From positions 930,001 through 994,000 of the forward strand of contig CAXXWD010000001.1 in assembly GCA_963667595.2 (NCBI GenBank): 64,000 bases of DNA. The letters are read 5' to 3'. A program made the position numbers and the translations under genes. This document shows positions 43,475 through 55,539 of this stretch, in pieces. Under the pieces are notes generated by a model. That model ran no database searches. It had not been told where the DNA came from and was given only the letters and a program-made list of their open reading frames with translations. This DNA comes from JAHJQZ01 sp963667595 (GTDB lineage Bacteria > Pseudomonadota > Alphaproteobacteria > Rhizobiales > Devosiaceae). Each line of letters opens with the position of its first letter. The stretch's first letter is position 1.

Positions 43475-45007
43475 CTACATCGTCGCCCCGACCTGCCAGG
43501 GCACGAATTCGTACGAACCATAGCCAAGTTCTTCCGATTTCGTCTGTTCGCCCGAGGCGACGGCCAGAATCCTGTCGAAGATCTCCTGCCCCTTTTGCTG
43601 CAAGGAGGTGCCATCGAGGACGTCACCCCCATTGATGTCCATATCGTCTCCCATTCGCTCGAAAACGTCCGAATTTGTGGCAATCTTGATCGACGGCGTC
43701 GGCTTGCAGCCATAGGCCGACCCACGCCCGGTGGTAAAGCACAACACGTTGGCGCCACCCGCCACCTGACCGGTCGCCGAGACCGGGTCGTAGCCGGGCG
43801 TGTCCATGAATACGAAGCCCTTGTCGGTGATTTTTTCGGCGTAGCGATAAACGGCGTTGAGCGTCGACTGGCCACCCTTGGCCGTGGCGCCGAGCGATTT
43901 TTCGAGAATGGTGGTCAATCCGCCAAGCTTGTTGCCAGGAGAAGGATTATTGTTCATTTCCATGTGGTTACGGGCAGTATAGTCCTCCCACCAATGGATG
44001 ATGTCGATGAGTTTTTCGCCCACCTCACGCGATTTGGCGCGCCGGGTCAGAAGGTGCTCGGCCCCGAATATTTCCGGCGTTTCGGAAAGAATTGAGGTGC
44101 CGCCGTTCCGGACCAGAATATCGGAGGCAATGCCCAGGGCCGGGTTGGCGGTGATGCCCGAATAACCGTCCGAACCGCCGCATTGCATGGCCAGCATCAG
44201 GTCCGAAGCGGGCATCGTTTCGCGCTTGAAGCCATTGACCAGCGGCAACATGTCCTTGAGCGCATCGATGCCCGCGGCCACCGTCTTGCGCGTGCCGCCT
44301 TCCGCCTGGATGGTGAGGGTCCGGAACAGATCGCTTTCCTTTATGCCATAGAGTTCCTTGAAGCGGGGGATCTGGAAGCCCTCGCACCCCAGGCCCACCA
44401 TCAGCACGCCGGCGACATTGGGATTGGTGGCATAGCCCCATAGCGTGCGCTTGAGGATATCGTACCCCTCGCCCTTGATATCGAGGGCACATCCGCCGCC
44501 GTGAACGAACGGAATGACGCCGTCGACGTTTGGGTAGGCATCGAGCACGCCGGAGCGGTTGATCTCTTCGGCGATGAATGCGGCGGCCGAGGCCGAACAG
44601 TTCACGGAGGTGAGGATGCCGATATAGTTGCGCGTGCCGACCGCCCCGCTGGCGCGCCGGAAGCCTTCGAAGGTGGCGCGTTCCTCGATGGGCAGGATCT
44701 CTTCATCGCGCGCCGCTTCGGCAAAGGCATAGTCGCGTTCGATCGCCCCCATGCCGACATTGTGAACATGCACCCAGTCGCCGGGCGCGATATCCGTCGT
44801 CGCGAAACCGATGATCTGACCGAATTTCACCACCGGCGCGCCCGTTCCGATCCTGGCAATGGCGATCTTGTGGCCTTTGGGGATGCGCGCATTGGCCGTC
44901 ACGCCTTGGGGTATCACCCTGCCCTGTTCGAGGACGGCGAGGGTAATCGCAATATTGTCCGCATCGTTGAGAACCAGCGTTTTCGGTTCCTTGTCCGGCC
45001 TGTCCAT
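43475..45007 (-). CDS. UxaA-family dehydratase (altronate/galactarate dehydratase-like)
   Basis: About 510 residues: an N-terminal SAF domain (ARIPKGHKIAIARIGTGAPV, HVHNVGMG) and the large C-terminal UxaA/GarD domain (GVIPFVHGGGCAL, MLAMQCGGSDGYSGITANPA, GRGSAYGCKPTPSIKIATN). It dehydrates a sugar acid to a 2-keto-3-deoxy acid. A GTG (45010) directly precedes the ATG; both have AAGGGAA upstream. Divergent from fucU-like and FAH genes, suggesting a sugar-acid pathway; the real substrate (altronate, galactarate or a deoxy-sugar acid such as fuconate) cannot be read. Confidence 0.85.
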   Translation of the reverse strand: MDRPDKEPKTLVLNDADNIAITLAVLEQGRVIPQGVTANARIPKGHKIAIARIGTGAPVVKFGQIIGFATTDIAPGDWVHVHNVGMGAIERDYAFAEAARDEEILPIEERATFEGFRRASGAVGTRNYIGILTSVNCSASAAAFIAEEINRSGVLDAYPNVDGVIPFVHGGGCALDIKGEGYDILKRTLWGYATNPNVAGVLMVGLGCEGFQIPRFKELYGIKESDLFRTLTIQAEGGTRKTVAAGIDALKDMLPLVNGFKRETMPASDLMLAMQCGGSDGYSGITANPALGIASDILVRNGGTSILSETPEIFGAEHLLTRRAKSREVGEKLIDIIHWWEDYTARNHMEMNNNPSPGNKLGGLTTILEKSLGATAKGGQSTLNAVYRYAEKITDKGFVFMDTPGYDPVSATGQVAGGANVLCFTTGRGSAYGCKPTPSIKIATNSDVFERMGDDMDINGGDVLDGTSLQQKGQEIFDRILAVASGEQTKSEELGYGSYEFVPWQVGATM

Positions 45008-45215
45008 CACCCGAAATTCCCTTCTCGTCGCCGATCACGCATCCGCCCATCCCGGCGGAACCGGAAACGGCGCGCCCAAAGCGCGATATTAACTTCTAGC
45101 ATGGTAGTTTATCGCAGTCCTTATGGCTTTCCTTTGCCCTGGGCAATCCCGCCGGGACAGACCGTGACACCCGCTCACCGGGATACGGAGCGGACCATAA
45201 CAGGAGGAGACTGAA

Positions 45216-45647
45216 ATGCTCAAAGGCATCCCCCCACTGATCGGCCCCGATCTGCTGCAAGTGCTTCACTCCATGGGACATGGAGACGAACTGGTCATCG
45301 CCGACGCCAATTTCCCGGGCACCAGTCTCGGGCCGCATCTCATTCGCATGGACGGCCATTCCTCTCCGGAAATGGTCGATGCCATCCTGACGCTGTTTCC
45401 GCTCGACGATTTCGAACACTCCGCCTTCCGCATGGCGGTTGACGGCAATCCCGGCGTGATGGAACCGGTCATGATCGAAATCAGGGACATTCTGCGGCGT
45501 TTCGAACCCGACGTATCCATCGTCGAACTCGACCGCCCGACCTTTTATGCCCGGGCCCGGCATGCTTTCGCCATCGTGCAAACCGGCGAAATTCGTCTTT
45601 ACGGCAATATCATCCTCAGAAAAGGCATGATACGCCCCGAGATGTAG
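45216..45647 (+). CDS. RbsD/FucU-family sugar mutarotase
   Basis: 143 residues. MLKGIPPLIGPDLLQVLHSM and GHGDELVIADANFP carry the catalytic His and Asp of FucU-type mutarotases, which interconvert sugar anomers. AGGAGGAGA precedes ATG 45216. It heads a two-gene run with the FAH-family hydrolase (30 bp gap). FucU-like rather than RbsD-like, by DANFP and length. Confidence 0.88.
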   Translation: MLKGIPPLIGPDLLQVLHSMGHGDELVIADANFPGTSLGPHLIRMDGHSSPEMVDAILTLFPLDDFEHSAFRMAVDGNPGVMEPVMIEIRDILRRFEPDVSIVELDRPTFYARARHAFAIVQTGEIRLYGNIILRKGMIRPEM

Positions 45648-45677
45648 CGTTTGGCAAAAAAAAGAGGGAGCGGGACT

Positions 45678-46526
45678 GTGAAACTCTTGCGTGTCGGAGA
45701 AACGGGCGCCGAACGCCCGGCCCTGCTGCAGCGGGACGGGACGGTTCGCGATCTCTCGCGGCTTGTTCCCGATCTTTCGGGTGCGTCCCTGTCCGACGCC
45801 ACACTTGGCGCTCTCGCCGAAATCGATCCGGAGCGCCTGCCCGTCATCGATCCTCACGAGCGCATCGGTCCCTGCGTCGGCAGCGTGGGCAAGTTCATCT
45901 GCGTCGGGCTCAACTATGCCGACCATGCCGCCGAAACCGGCGCGGCGCTTCCAGCCGAGCCGATCCTGTTCATGAAGGCGACCAGCGCCATTTCCGGCCC
46001 GAACGACGACATCGTCATTCCCCGCAACTCAACTGCCACCGACTGGGAGGTCGAACTCGGCGTCGTCATCGGCAAGAAGGCAAGCTACGTTACCGAGGCC
46101 GAGGCGCTCGATCACGTCGCCGGCTATTGCACCGTCAACGATGTGTCCGAACGCTCTTTCCAGAATGATCATGGCGGACAGTGGACCAAGGGCAAGTCGG
46201 CCGACAGTTTCGGCCCGATCGGCCCGTTTCTCGTGACCCGCGACGAGGTGCCAGATCCGCAAGCCCTCACGCTTTTCTGCGCGGTCGATGGCGTTTCCCG
46301 TCAGAACGGTTCGACCGCGACCATGATTTTCGGGGTCCGGTTTCTCGTCCATTATATCAGCCAGTTCATGAGCCTGTTGCCCGGCGACATCATTGCCACC
46401 GGCACCCCGCCCGGCGTCGGCATGGGCATCAAGCCCGAACCGGTGTTTCTGAAACCGGGCCAGACGGTTCGGCTCGGCGTGGAAGGATTGGGCGAACAGA
46501 CACATCTGACGCGCGCCGCCGACTGA
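45678..46526 (+). CDS. Fumarylacetoacetate-hydrolase family protein
   Basis: 282 residues. FICVGLNYADHAAETG and EPILFMKATSAISGPND are the family signatures, DWEVELGVVIG provides metal-binding Glu residues, and NDVSERSFQ and KSADSFGPIGPFLV complete the site. Related proteins act as ureidoglycolate lyases or 2,4-diketo-3-deoxy-L-fuconate hydrolases; with FucU and UxaA relatives adjacent, sugar-acid cleavage is the better guess. GTG 45678 has GAGGGAG upstream and gives MKLLRVGETG, the usual start. Confidence 0.88.
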   Translation: MKLLRVGETGAERPALLQRDGTVRDLSRLVPDLSGASLSDATLGALAEIDPERLPVIDPHERIGPCVGSVGKFICVGLNYADHAAETGAALPAEPILFMKATSAISGPNDDIVIPRNSTATDWEVELGVVIGKKASYVTEAEALDHVAGYCTVNDVSERSFQNDHGGQWTKGKSADSFGPIGPFLVTRDEVPDPQALTLFCAVDGVSRQNGSTATMIFGVRFLVHYISQFMSLLPGDIIATGTPPGVGMGIKPEPVFLKPGQTVRLGVEGLGEQTHLTRAAD

Positions 46527-46590
46527 CTGGAGCGGCGGGCCAAAAAACCGGAGCCAATTTTCGACACCGCTCTCCTGCACCGGACGAACC

Positions 46591-46884
46591 ATGACCGACG
46601 CACTGGCAATCGAACACGAACATCACGGCACGCATGGCCGCTATGTCATTCGCCTCGAAAGCGGGGAAAGCGCCGAGATGGCCTATACCGTCAGGGCGCC
46701 CGGCATTCGCGATTTCAACCACACTTTCGTTCCGGACGTCTTTCGCGGCATCGGCGTTGCGGCACGACTGATGGCGCATGCCATCGCCGCGGCCGAAACC
46801 GAGGGGTTCAAGATTGTCCCAACCTGTTCCTATGTCGATGCGCAGTTCCGCCACCACCCGCAATGGGCCAGGTTCAAGGCCTGA
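46591..46884 (+). CDS. Small GNAT-like acetyltransferase (N-acetyltransferase CG type)
   Basis: 97 residues. HTFVPDVFRGIGVAARLMAH is the acetyl-CoA-binding loop and IVPTCSYVDAQFRHHPQW the C-terminal signature of short YidJ/YjdJ-like acetyltransferases. Function unknown. Located 64 bp after the FAH gene. Confidence 0.82.
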   Translation: MTDALAIEHEHHGTHGRYVIRLESGESAEMAYTVRAPGIRDFNHTFVPDVFRGIGVAARLMAHAIAAAETEGFKIVPTCSYVDAQFRHHPQWARFKA

Positions 46885-46910
46885 CGGATCGGCCCCCCCA
46901 CGAACCGGTT

Positions 46911-47363
46911 TCAGCCGGCGCCACCCGTTTCGTCCAGCCGTTGACGCAGCCGCACCAGGTCGGCCCTCAGCGTTTCCAGGTCCGCAAGGTCCATGCCGCT
47001 GGCGTCGAATGCCTGCAAGGGGACGCCGAGAGCCTTCTCGCGCAAGGCCCGTCCTTTTTCCGTCATCCAGATCAAGACCTGCCGTTCGTCCGTGTCGTCA
47101 CGCCGGCGACGGACATGGCCGGCCGCTTCCATCCGCTTCAAAAGAGGCGTCAACGTGCCGGTATCGAGAAAAAGCCGCTGGCCGATCTGCTTGATGGTCA
47201 GCCCGTCCTGCTCCCATAAAATCAGCAGGACCAGATATTGCGGATAGGTCAGGCCAAGAGCCTCGAGCCGTGGCTTGTAAAACCGCGTAAAGGCGTGTTC
47301 CGCCGCATAGATGGCAAAGCAGAGCTGTTTGTCCAGCATCAGAGGATCGCCCGGCTCGACCAA
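46911..47363 (-). CDS. ohrR: Organic-hydroperoxide-responsive MarR-family repressor
   Basis: 150 residues. The sensor Cys lies in DKQLCFAIYAAEHAF, the hallmark of OhrR. The winged HTH follows (LTIKQIGQRLFLDTGTLTPL, RRRRDDTDERQVLI). Only one conserved Cys is apparent. Start TTG 47363 is preceded by AAGGAGG at 5 bp and gives the usual N-terminal DPLxLDxQLCF; ATG 47339 would leave only a short lead. Divergent from ohr. Confidence 0.92.
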   Translation of the reverse strand: MVEPGDPLMLDKQLCFAIYAAEHAFTRFYKPRLEALGLTYPQYLVLLILWEQDGLTIKQIGQRLFLDTGTLTPLLKRMEAAGHVRRRRDDTDERQVLIWMTEKGRALREKALGVPLQAFDASGMDLADLETLRADLVRLRQRLDETGGAG

Positions 47364-47427
47364 AATGGCCTCCTTTGTCGCGTGGCGTTTTCACCATCAG
47401 CATAGCGCGCACAGGCACAAAAAACAA

Positions 47428-47470
47428 TCTCGCACTATTATATTGTGCGCAATCTTATTGTGCGATATAT
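47428..47470. promoter_or_regulatory. Probable OhrR operator
   Basis: The ohrR-ohr spacer has TCGCACTATTATATTGTGCG (47429-47449 area) and ATTGTGCGCAAT and TATTGTGCGATAT, overlapping near-palindromes with the repeated TATTGTGCG. Clustering in the divergent spacer supports autoregulation and repression of ohr. Confidence 0.6.
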
Positions 47471-47514
47471 AGCGCCCTGCGATCACAAATCCTACGCAGC
47501 AAAGAGACCCACTG

Positions 47515-47949
47515 ATGATCAAATCGCCCCTTTATTCCGCGCACGCCGTTACGACCGGCGGCCGCACCGGCACCAGCGCAACCGATGACGGACGGCTTTC
47601 CGTCACGCTCGACATCCCCAAGGAACTTGGAGGAAACGGCGGCCCCGGCACCAATCCCGAGCAGCTGTTCGCCGCCGGCTTTTCAGCCTGCTTTCTGAGC
47701 GCTCTCAAGAGCGTCGCCCGTATGGAAAAGATCAAGGTGCCGGAAAGCGCCGCCGTTGCCGCCAGTGTGCATATCGGCGAAAACGAAGACGGTCCCGGTT
47801 ACGGCATTGCGGCCGAACTCGCGGTCAGTCTGCCGGATCTCGACCGCGCGACGGCACAGGCCCTTGTCGACAAGGCCCACCAGGTCTGTCCCTATTCCAA
47901 CGCGACGCGCGGCAATATCGAGGTCAAGCTCTCACTCGCATCTGCGTGA
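47515..47949 (+). CDS. ohr: Organic hydroperoxide resistance protein
   Basis: Thiol peroxidase that reduces organic hydroperoxides. 144 residues. The reactive Cys is in AAGFSACFLSAL and the resolving Cys in VCPYSNATRGN; NPEQLFAAG is also conserved. ATG 47515. Controlled by the divergent OhrR. Confidence 0.94.
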   Translation: MIKSPLYSAHAVTTGGRTGTSATDDGRLSVTLDIPKELGGNGGPGTNPEQLFAAGFSACFLSALKSVARMEKIKVPESAAVAASVHIGENEDGPGYGIAAELAVSLPDLDRATAQALVDKAHQVCPYSNATRGNIEVKLSLASA

Positions 47950-48133
47950 GCCTTATTCGGGTGCGGGCGGAAAAACCAGGTCCGTCCGCCCCAGACCGAC
48001 CGGTCTGTCTTAAGGGCCTTCATGCCCTTGCCAAATCGGTCGGCCACCAGAAAGAAACGCAAATACTATGGGTTAGCTCAGACAGGCTTGTCCTTTCGAC
48101 AGAACGGATTCGCCCACCACAGCGTCAAGCGCC

Positions 48134-49156
48134 CTAATTATATCCCAGCATGGTCAAGGCATCGGGAGCGAGCCAGGGCCGGAGTTCGTCCCAGCTCATC
48201 GGGGCCTGTGGCGCGCCAAAGGCATAGGCCGTCACCTCATAGGGCTCGAACTGGAAGGCGATGCCATCGCTGCTGATTTCCCAGCGTGCCGGATCGGCGA
48301 TGGCGTTCTCGATGCCATCGAGATCGTCTTCCCAGAGCACATCGGTTTCTCCGGTTTCGTCTTCGATTGCCTGCTTCAACCGTTCGATTACCAACGGCTT
48401 GAGATCGAGCGCCCAGGTCGTGCCGGTAAAGACATCGTGTGCCGCCAATGGACGCTGCTCTTTTCTGAGAAACAGACCATGGTTGACGGCGTAATTGCCG
48501 TGGGCGGCGCCATGTCCGTAAAACCAGTCGTTGATGACGACGCCGATGGTCGCGGCGCTGACCGCAGTCACCGTAACCTTGATGTCGTAATCGGCGCGCC
48601 CGTCGTTTTCTTCGTCGGTTTCTTTATAATGGACGGGATCGATCAGCGATTTCGCATAAGCGTTGAACGCGCGGATATCGGGTCCGCTTCCATCGATCTG
48701 CGGATAGGAAAGCACCGTGGTCCCGACCATCGACCACGATTCCTGGTCCGGATCCGCGACCACGCGGAACCAGTCGATCGGATAGACCGTCACGCCACCA
48801 ATGGCCCCGATGGTCTCGAGGGCATCCTTGCGGTTGGTATAAAGCGTTGTCAGACAATCGATGGCGGCGGGATCGTAGCTGCCGCTTTGAAGAGGGGTCG
48901 CCGTTTCCGTGCAGGCACGCGAGACGAAATCGATCCAGCGGCGCTGATTGTCGAGCACGATTTTCGACGCCGGCGCCGACAGTTTCTTTCGGGCCGCCAC
49001 GAAGGCTTTCGCCATGGCTTCATCGGCCGCCCCGAGATCAGGATAGGCGCAAATTGCTTTTTCCAGCGGACTCTCGGCCCGGGAACAATCGAAACTTGCC
49101 GCAGTCGCCGGCATGGCCAGAAGTGCAAAGAGTGTGAGCGCAAACAGCCGTTTCAT
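48134..49156 (-). CDS. Secreted protein with LprI-like N-terminus and a DUF3298/RsiV-like C-terminus
   Basis: 340 residues. Signal peptide about 1-20 (MKRLFALTLFALLAMPATAA). The LprI-like segment (SFDCSRAESPLEKAIC, then DLGAADEAMAKAF and RRWIDFVSRAC) is followed by a C-terminal domain with GHGAAHGNYAVNHGLFLR, resembling DUF3298. LprI domains inhibit lysozyme in some bacteria; I do not assert that here. Stands alone. Confidence 0.7.
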   Translation of the reverse strand: MKRLFALTLFALLAMPATAASFDCSRAESPLEKAICAYPDLGAADEAMAKAFVAARKKLSAPASKIVLDNQRRWIDFVSRACTETATPLQSGSYDPAAIDCLTTLYTNRKDALETIGAIGGVTVYPIDWFRVVADPDQESWSMVGTTVLSYPQIDGSGPDIRAFNAYAKSLIDPVHYKETDEENDGRADYDIKVTVTAVSAATIGVVINDWFYGHGAAHGNYAVNHGLFLRKEQRPLAAHDVFTGTTWALDLKPLVIERLKQAIEDETGETDVLWEDDLDGIENAIADPARWEISSDGIAFQFEPYEVTAYAFGAPQAPMSWDELRPWLAPDALTMLGYN

Positions 49157-49433
49157 CGCGCGTACCTTTTCTGAAAACCTGAACAGGATCTCAGTTTAAG
49201 GGATTGACGCGGGTCCGGCCAACGGCCTTTAGGCCTGACAACCGATAATTACCGCCCCATCCGCCGTAGCGGGATCAAAGCACGGGGCTGGAGATGATAA
49301 AAAAGGGGGAAAGACGCGCGTTTGGGGACCAGAAATCGGCCAAACAAGCGATCATTTGCCATTGCCGGTATCGAGTTTCACTCAAAGCGGCAGGTGAAAT
49401 TTGCCTTTCTGGATTTCGCAAGGCCCCGAAAAC
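49157..49433. other. Intergenic region after the rRNA operon
   Basis: About 277 bp between the terminator of the rRNA operon and the LprI-like gene, no gene or tRNA recognised. In particular there is no tRNA-fMet after 5S, which some alphaproteobacteria have. Confidence 0.5.
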
Positions 49434-49467
49434 AAAAAACCTCTCACCGTTTCCGGCGAGAGGTTTT
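49434..49467 (-). terminator. rRNA operon terminator
   Basis: Stem AACCTCTC-CCG / CGG-GAGAGGTT around TTTC, followed on the minus strand by TTTTTTGTTTT. Located about 40 bp downstream of 5S. Confidence 0.85.
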
Positions 49468-49505
49468 GATGTGTTTCATGAAAAGAGACGCAATTGTTCT
49501 TGGCA

Positions 49506-49624
49506 GACCTGGCAGCGACCTACTCTCCCGTGCCTTAAGACAAAGTACCATCGGCGCTGAAGCGTTTAACGGTCGAGTTCGGAATGGGATCGGGTTCTGG
49601 GCGCTTCGCAATAGCCACCAAGTC
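49506..49624 (-). rRNA. rrf: 5S ribosomal RNA
   Basis: On the minus strand it runs from ACTTGGTGGC to CGCTGCCAGGT; the two ends pair (ACTTGG with CCAGGT). Core CCCGATCCCATTCCGAACTC is conserved. About 119 nt. Ends accurate to a few bases. Confidence 0.93.
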
Positions 49625-49694
49625 GGCGAAAAACAATTGAGGTGAATTTTGGTTTTGTGACCGATCGTCCCTTACGGACATTGAATAATGAGAA

Positions 49695-52410
<2,716 letters not shown>

Positions 52411-52708
52411 CTCTCATTATCGATGTCCGCAAGTCGCTATCGCTCTTGTATCGACAGCTCGTCCACGGACGGAACGATCGCTGGATCTTGAGTGATCCAG
52501 CATTTTGATCGGTCAGATCAAAAAAAAAACCAAAATTCACGAAACCACGCTCCTCTCCCCGGGGTACGGGTCAAGCAAGGAATGTGATTTTCTCTTTACG
52601 ATGAAAATGATCGGGCAGGACGTCCGCGAGGACGTTTCCGCCGAATCTGTTCTCTGACTTAGCGACGAGTGTCGTCTCGATCCGGTGGTAAAACCGCCGA
52701 AACAAAAA

Positions 52709-52784
52709 TGGTGGAGCCAATCGGGATCGAACCGACGACCTCATGCTTGCAAAGCACGCGCTCTCCCAACTGAGCTATGGCCCC
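52709..52784 (-). tRNA. tRNA-Ala (TGC)
   Basis: 76 nt from GGGGCCATAGCTCAG to GGCTCCACCA, acceptor stem GGGGCCA/TGGCTCC, anticodon TGC in CTTTGCAAG, T-loop GGTTCGATCC, encoded CCA. Spacer tRNA of the rRNA operon. Confidence 0.96.
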
Positions 52785-52869
52785 GATGGGTGAATTGCGA
52801 ATGGTCAACAATGAATGGTTCAGGATCACGATCCATCCGCCATTCACGATTTCACCATCCACCAGGTCA

Positions 52870-52946
<77 letters not shown>

Positions 52947-53179
52947 TCTGGATCGCGTCCCGGGAGCGTGTTCAGGAAAAGTGCATACCACTTTTCCGGT
53001 TCGAACGCGCGACCGCGCAAAACCAGAAACCGTAGCACCAGTGTTTGGCGCCCCGATGACGCGTGAAACGTCGCTAAAGTGAAGAAAGAGAAACGAAGGC
53101 GGCGAAGTTCCGCAAGACCAGCCTGACGTGGCTGGTATGTGTTCCAATGAAAGAGCGATAGGCCGAAGCCTGAAGCTCA

Positions 53180-54668
<1,489 letters not shown>

Positions 54669-54861
54669 TTTGATATCTGACTTGGTCGACGCATGCACGT
54701 TTGCTATTGACGAGGACACACATCGGTCACCGCGCATCGCTGCGCTTGTGACTATATGTACCTCTAAGAAACGTACACCCATCGAAGTCTGTTTGACCGA
54801 TCTCACGATCAATCCGCAAGAACCTCGCCGTCCACGTTTCTCTTTCTTCTTGTCTTCACAC

Positions 54862-54873
54862 TGTCAAAGAACC
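54862..54873 (-). promoter_or_regulatory. rRNA leader boxA-like antitermination site
   Basis: GGTTCTTTGACA on the minus strand resembles boxA (TGCTCTTTAACA) and lies about 195 bp upstream of 16S in the leader. Confidence 0.5.
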
Positions 54874-55007
54874 GACCTCTTTCCCTCGCGGGAGCAGACG
54901 TCAAAGGACAAGAGATTACCACCGGACGAACCGGCAGGAAAGCTGCCCTTGTCAGAAGGTCGCTGAACAGTGGGAGCCAGAAGGCTCAGCGTCGTCAGCG
55001 CCGGCGG

Positions 55008-55036
55008 GTTATATGACCGGCAGAACCGCCTGTCAA
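55008..55036 (-). promoter_or_regulatory. rRNA promoter, proximal
   Basis: -35 TTGACA (55031-55036), 17-bp spacer, -10 TATAAC (55008-55013), followed by the GC-rich CCCGCCGGCGCTGACG discriminator. Near consensus. Confidence 0.85.
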
Positions 55037-55179
55037 CACCCTGTTTTCATTTATTTGGCAGCGCGCCAAACTCCTGAAAAGTAAGCTCCGGAATTGCGTT
55101 CGGCGCAAGGCCTTTCCGCTTTTCCGTTTCACCGTCTTGCCGGTCTGGCACAAGGCCTCGCAGCGCGTCGGTGGCGGCG

Positions 55180-55208
55180 TCTCTAAAGAACTCCAGGCTC
55201 TCTGTCAA
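55180..55208 (-). promoter_or_regulatory. rRNA promoter, middle (weaker -10)
   Basis: -35 TTGACA (55203-55208) in the same GGGTGTTGACAG context as the proximal one, 17-bp spacer, -10 TAGAGA (55180-55185). The poorer -10 may mean a weaker or decayed copy. Confidence 0.55.
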
Positions 55209-55300
55209 CACCCTGTTTGAAACAAATTTCTTTTTTTCTTTCAAACAGTTGGCTGAGAACTTTCAGGTCGTTGCGACCGGCTGTCCGTCAGCGCTGGCGG

Positions 55301-55329
55301 GTTATAGGGGGCACCCATTTTGGTGTCAA
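55301..55329 (-). promoter_or_regulatory. rRNA promoter, distal
   Basis: -35 TTGACA (55324-55329), 17-bp spacer, -10 TATAAC (55301-55306), again followed by CCCGCCAGCGCTGACG. Same architecture as the proximal promoter. The 54669-55539 stretch holds no gene, only leader and promoters. Confidence 0.85.
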
Positions 55330-55539
55330 CACCCCAATCTCGCATTGTGACGTTTTTTTAAAGGACGTTTCGCCGCGCTCCCAAAAAACGTGGGTTTTAT
55401 CCATTTTGAGGCGCTCAATTCCCTTTTGCCGCCGTATTGGGGCCATATTGAGCCCCTTGTTGTTGACACGATCCGGCGAAGCACTGATTGGTTTTACCAG
55501 TTGGTTTTACCAGGAATTCCGCGCGGGGGAGAGCACCAC

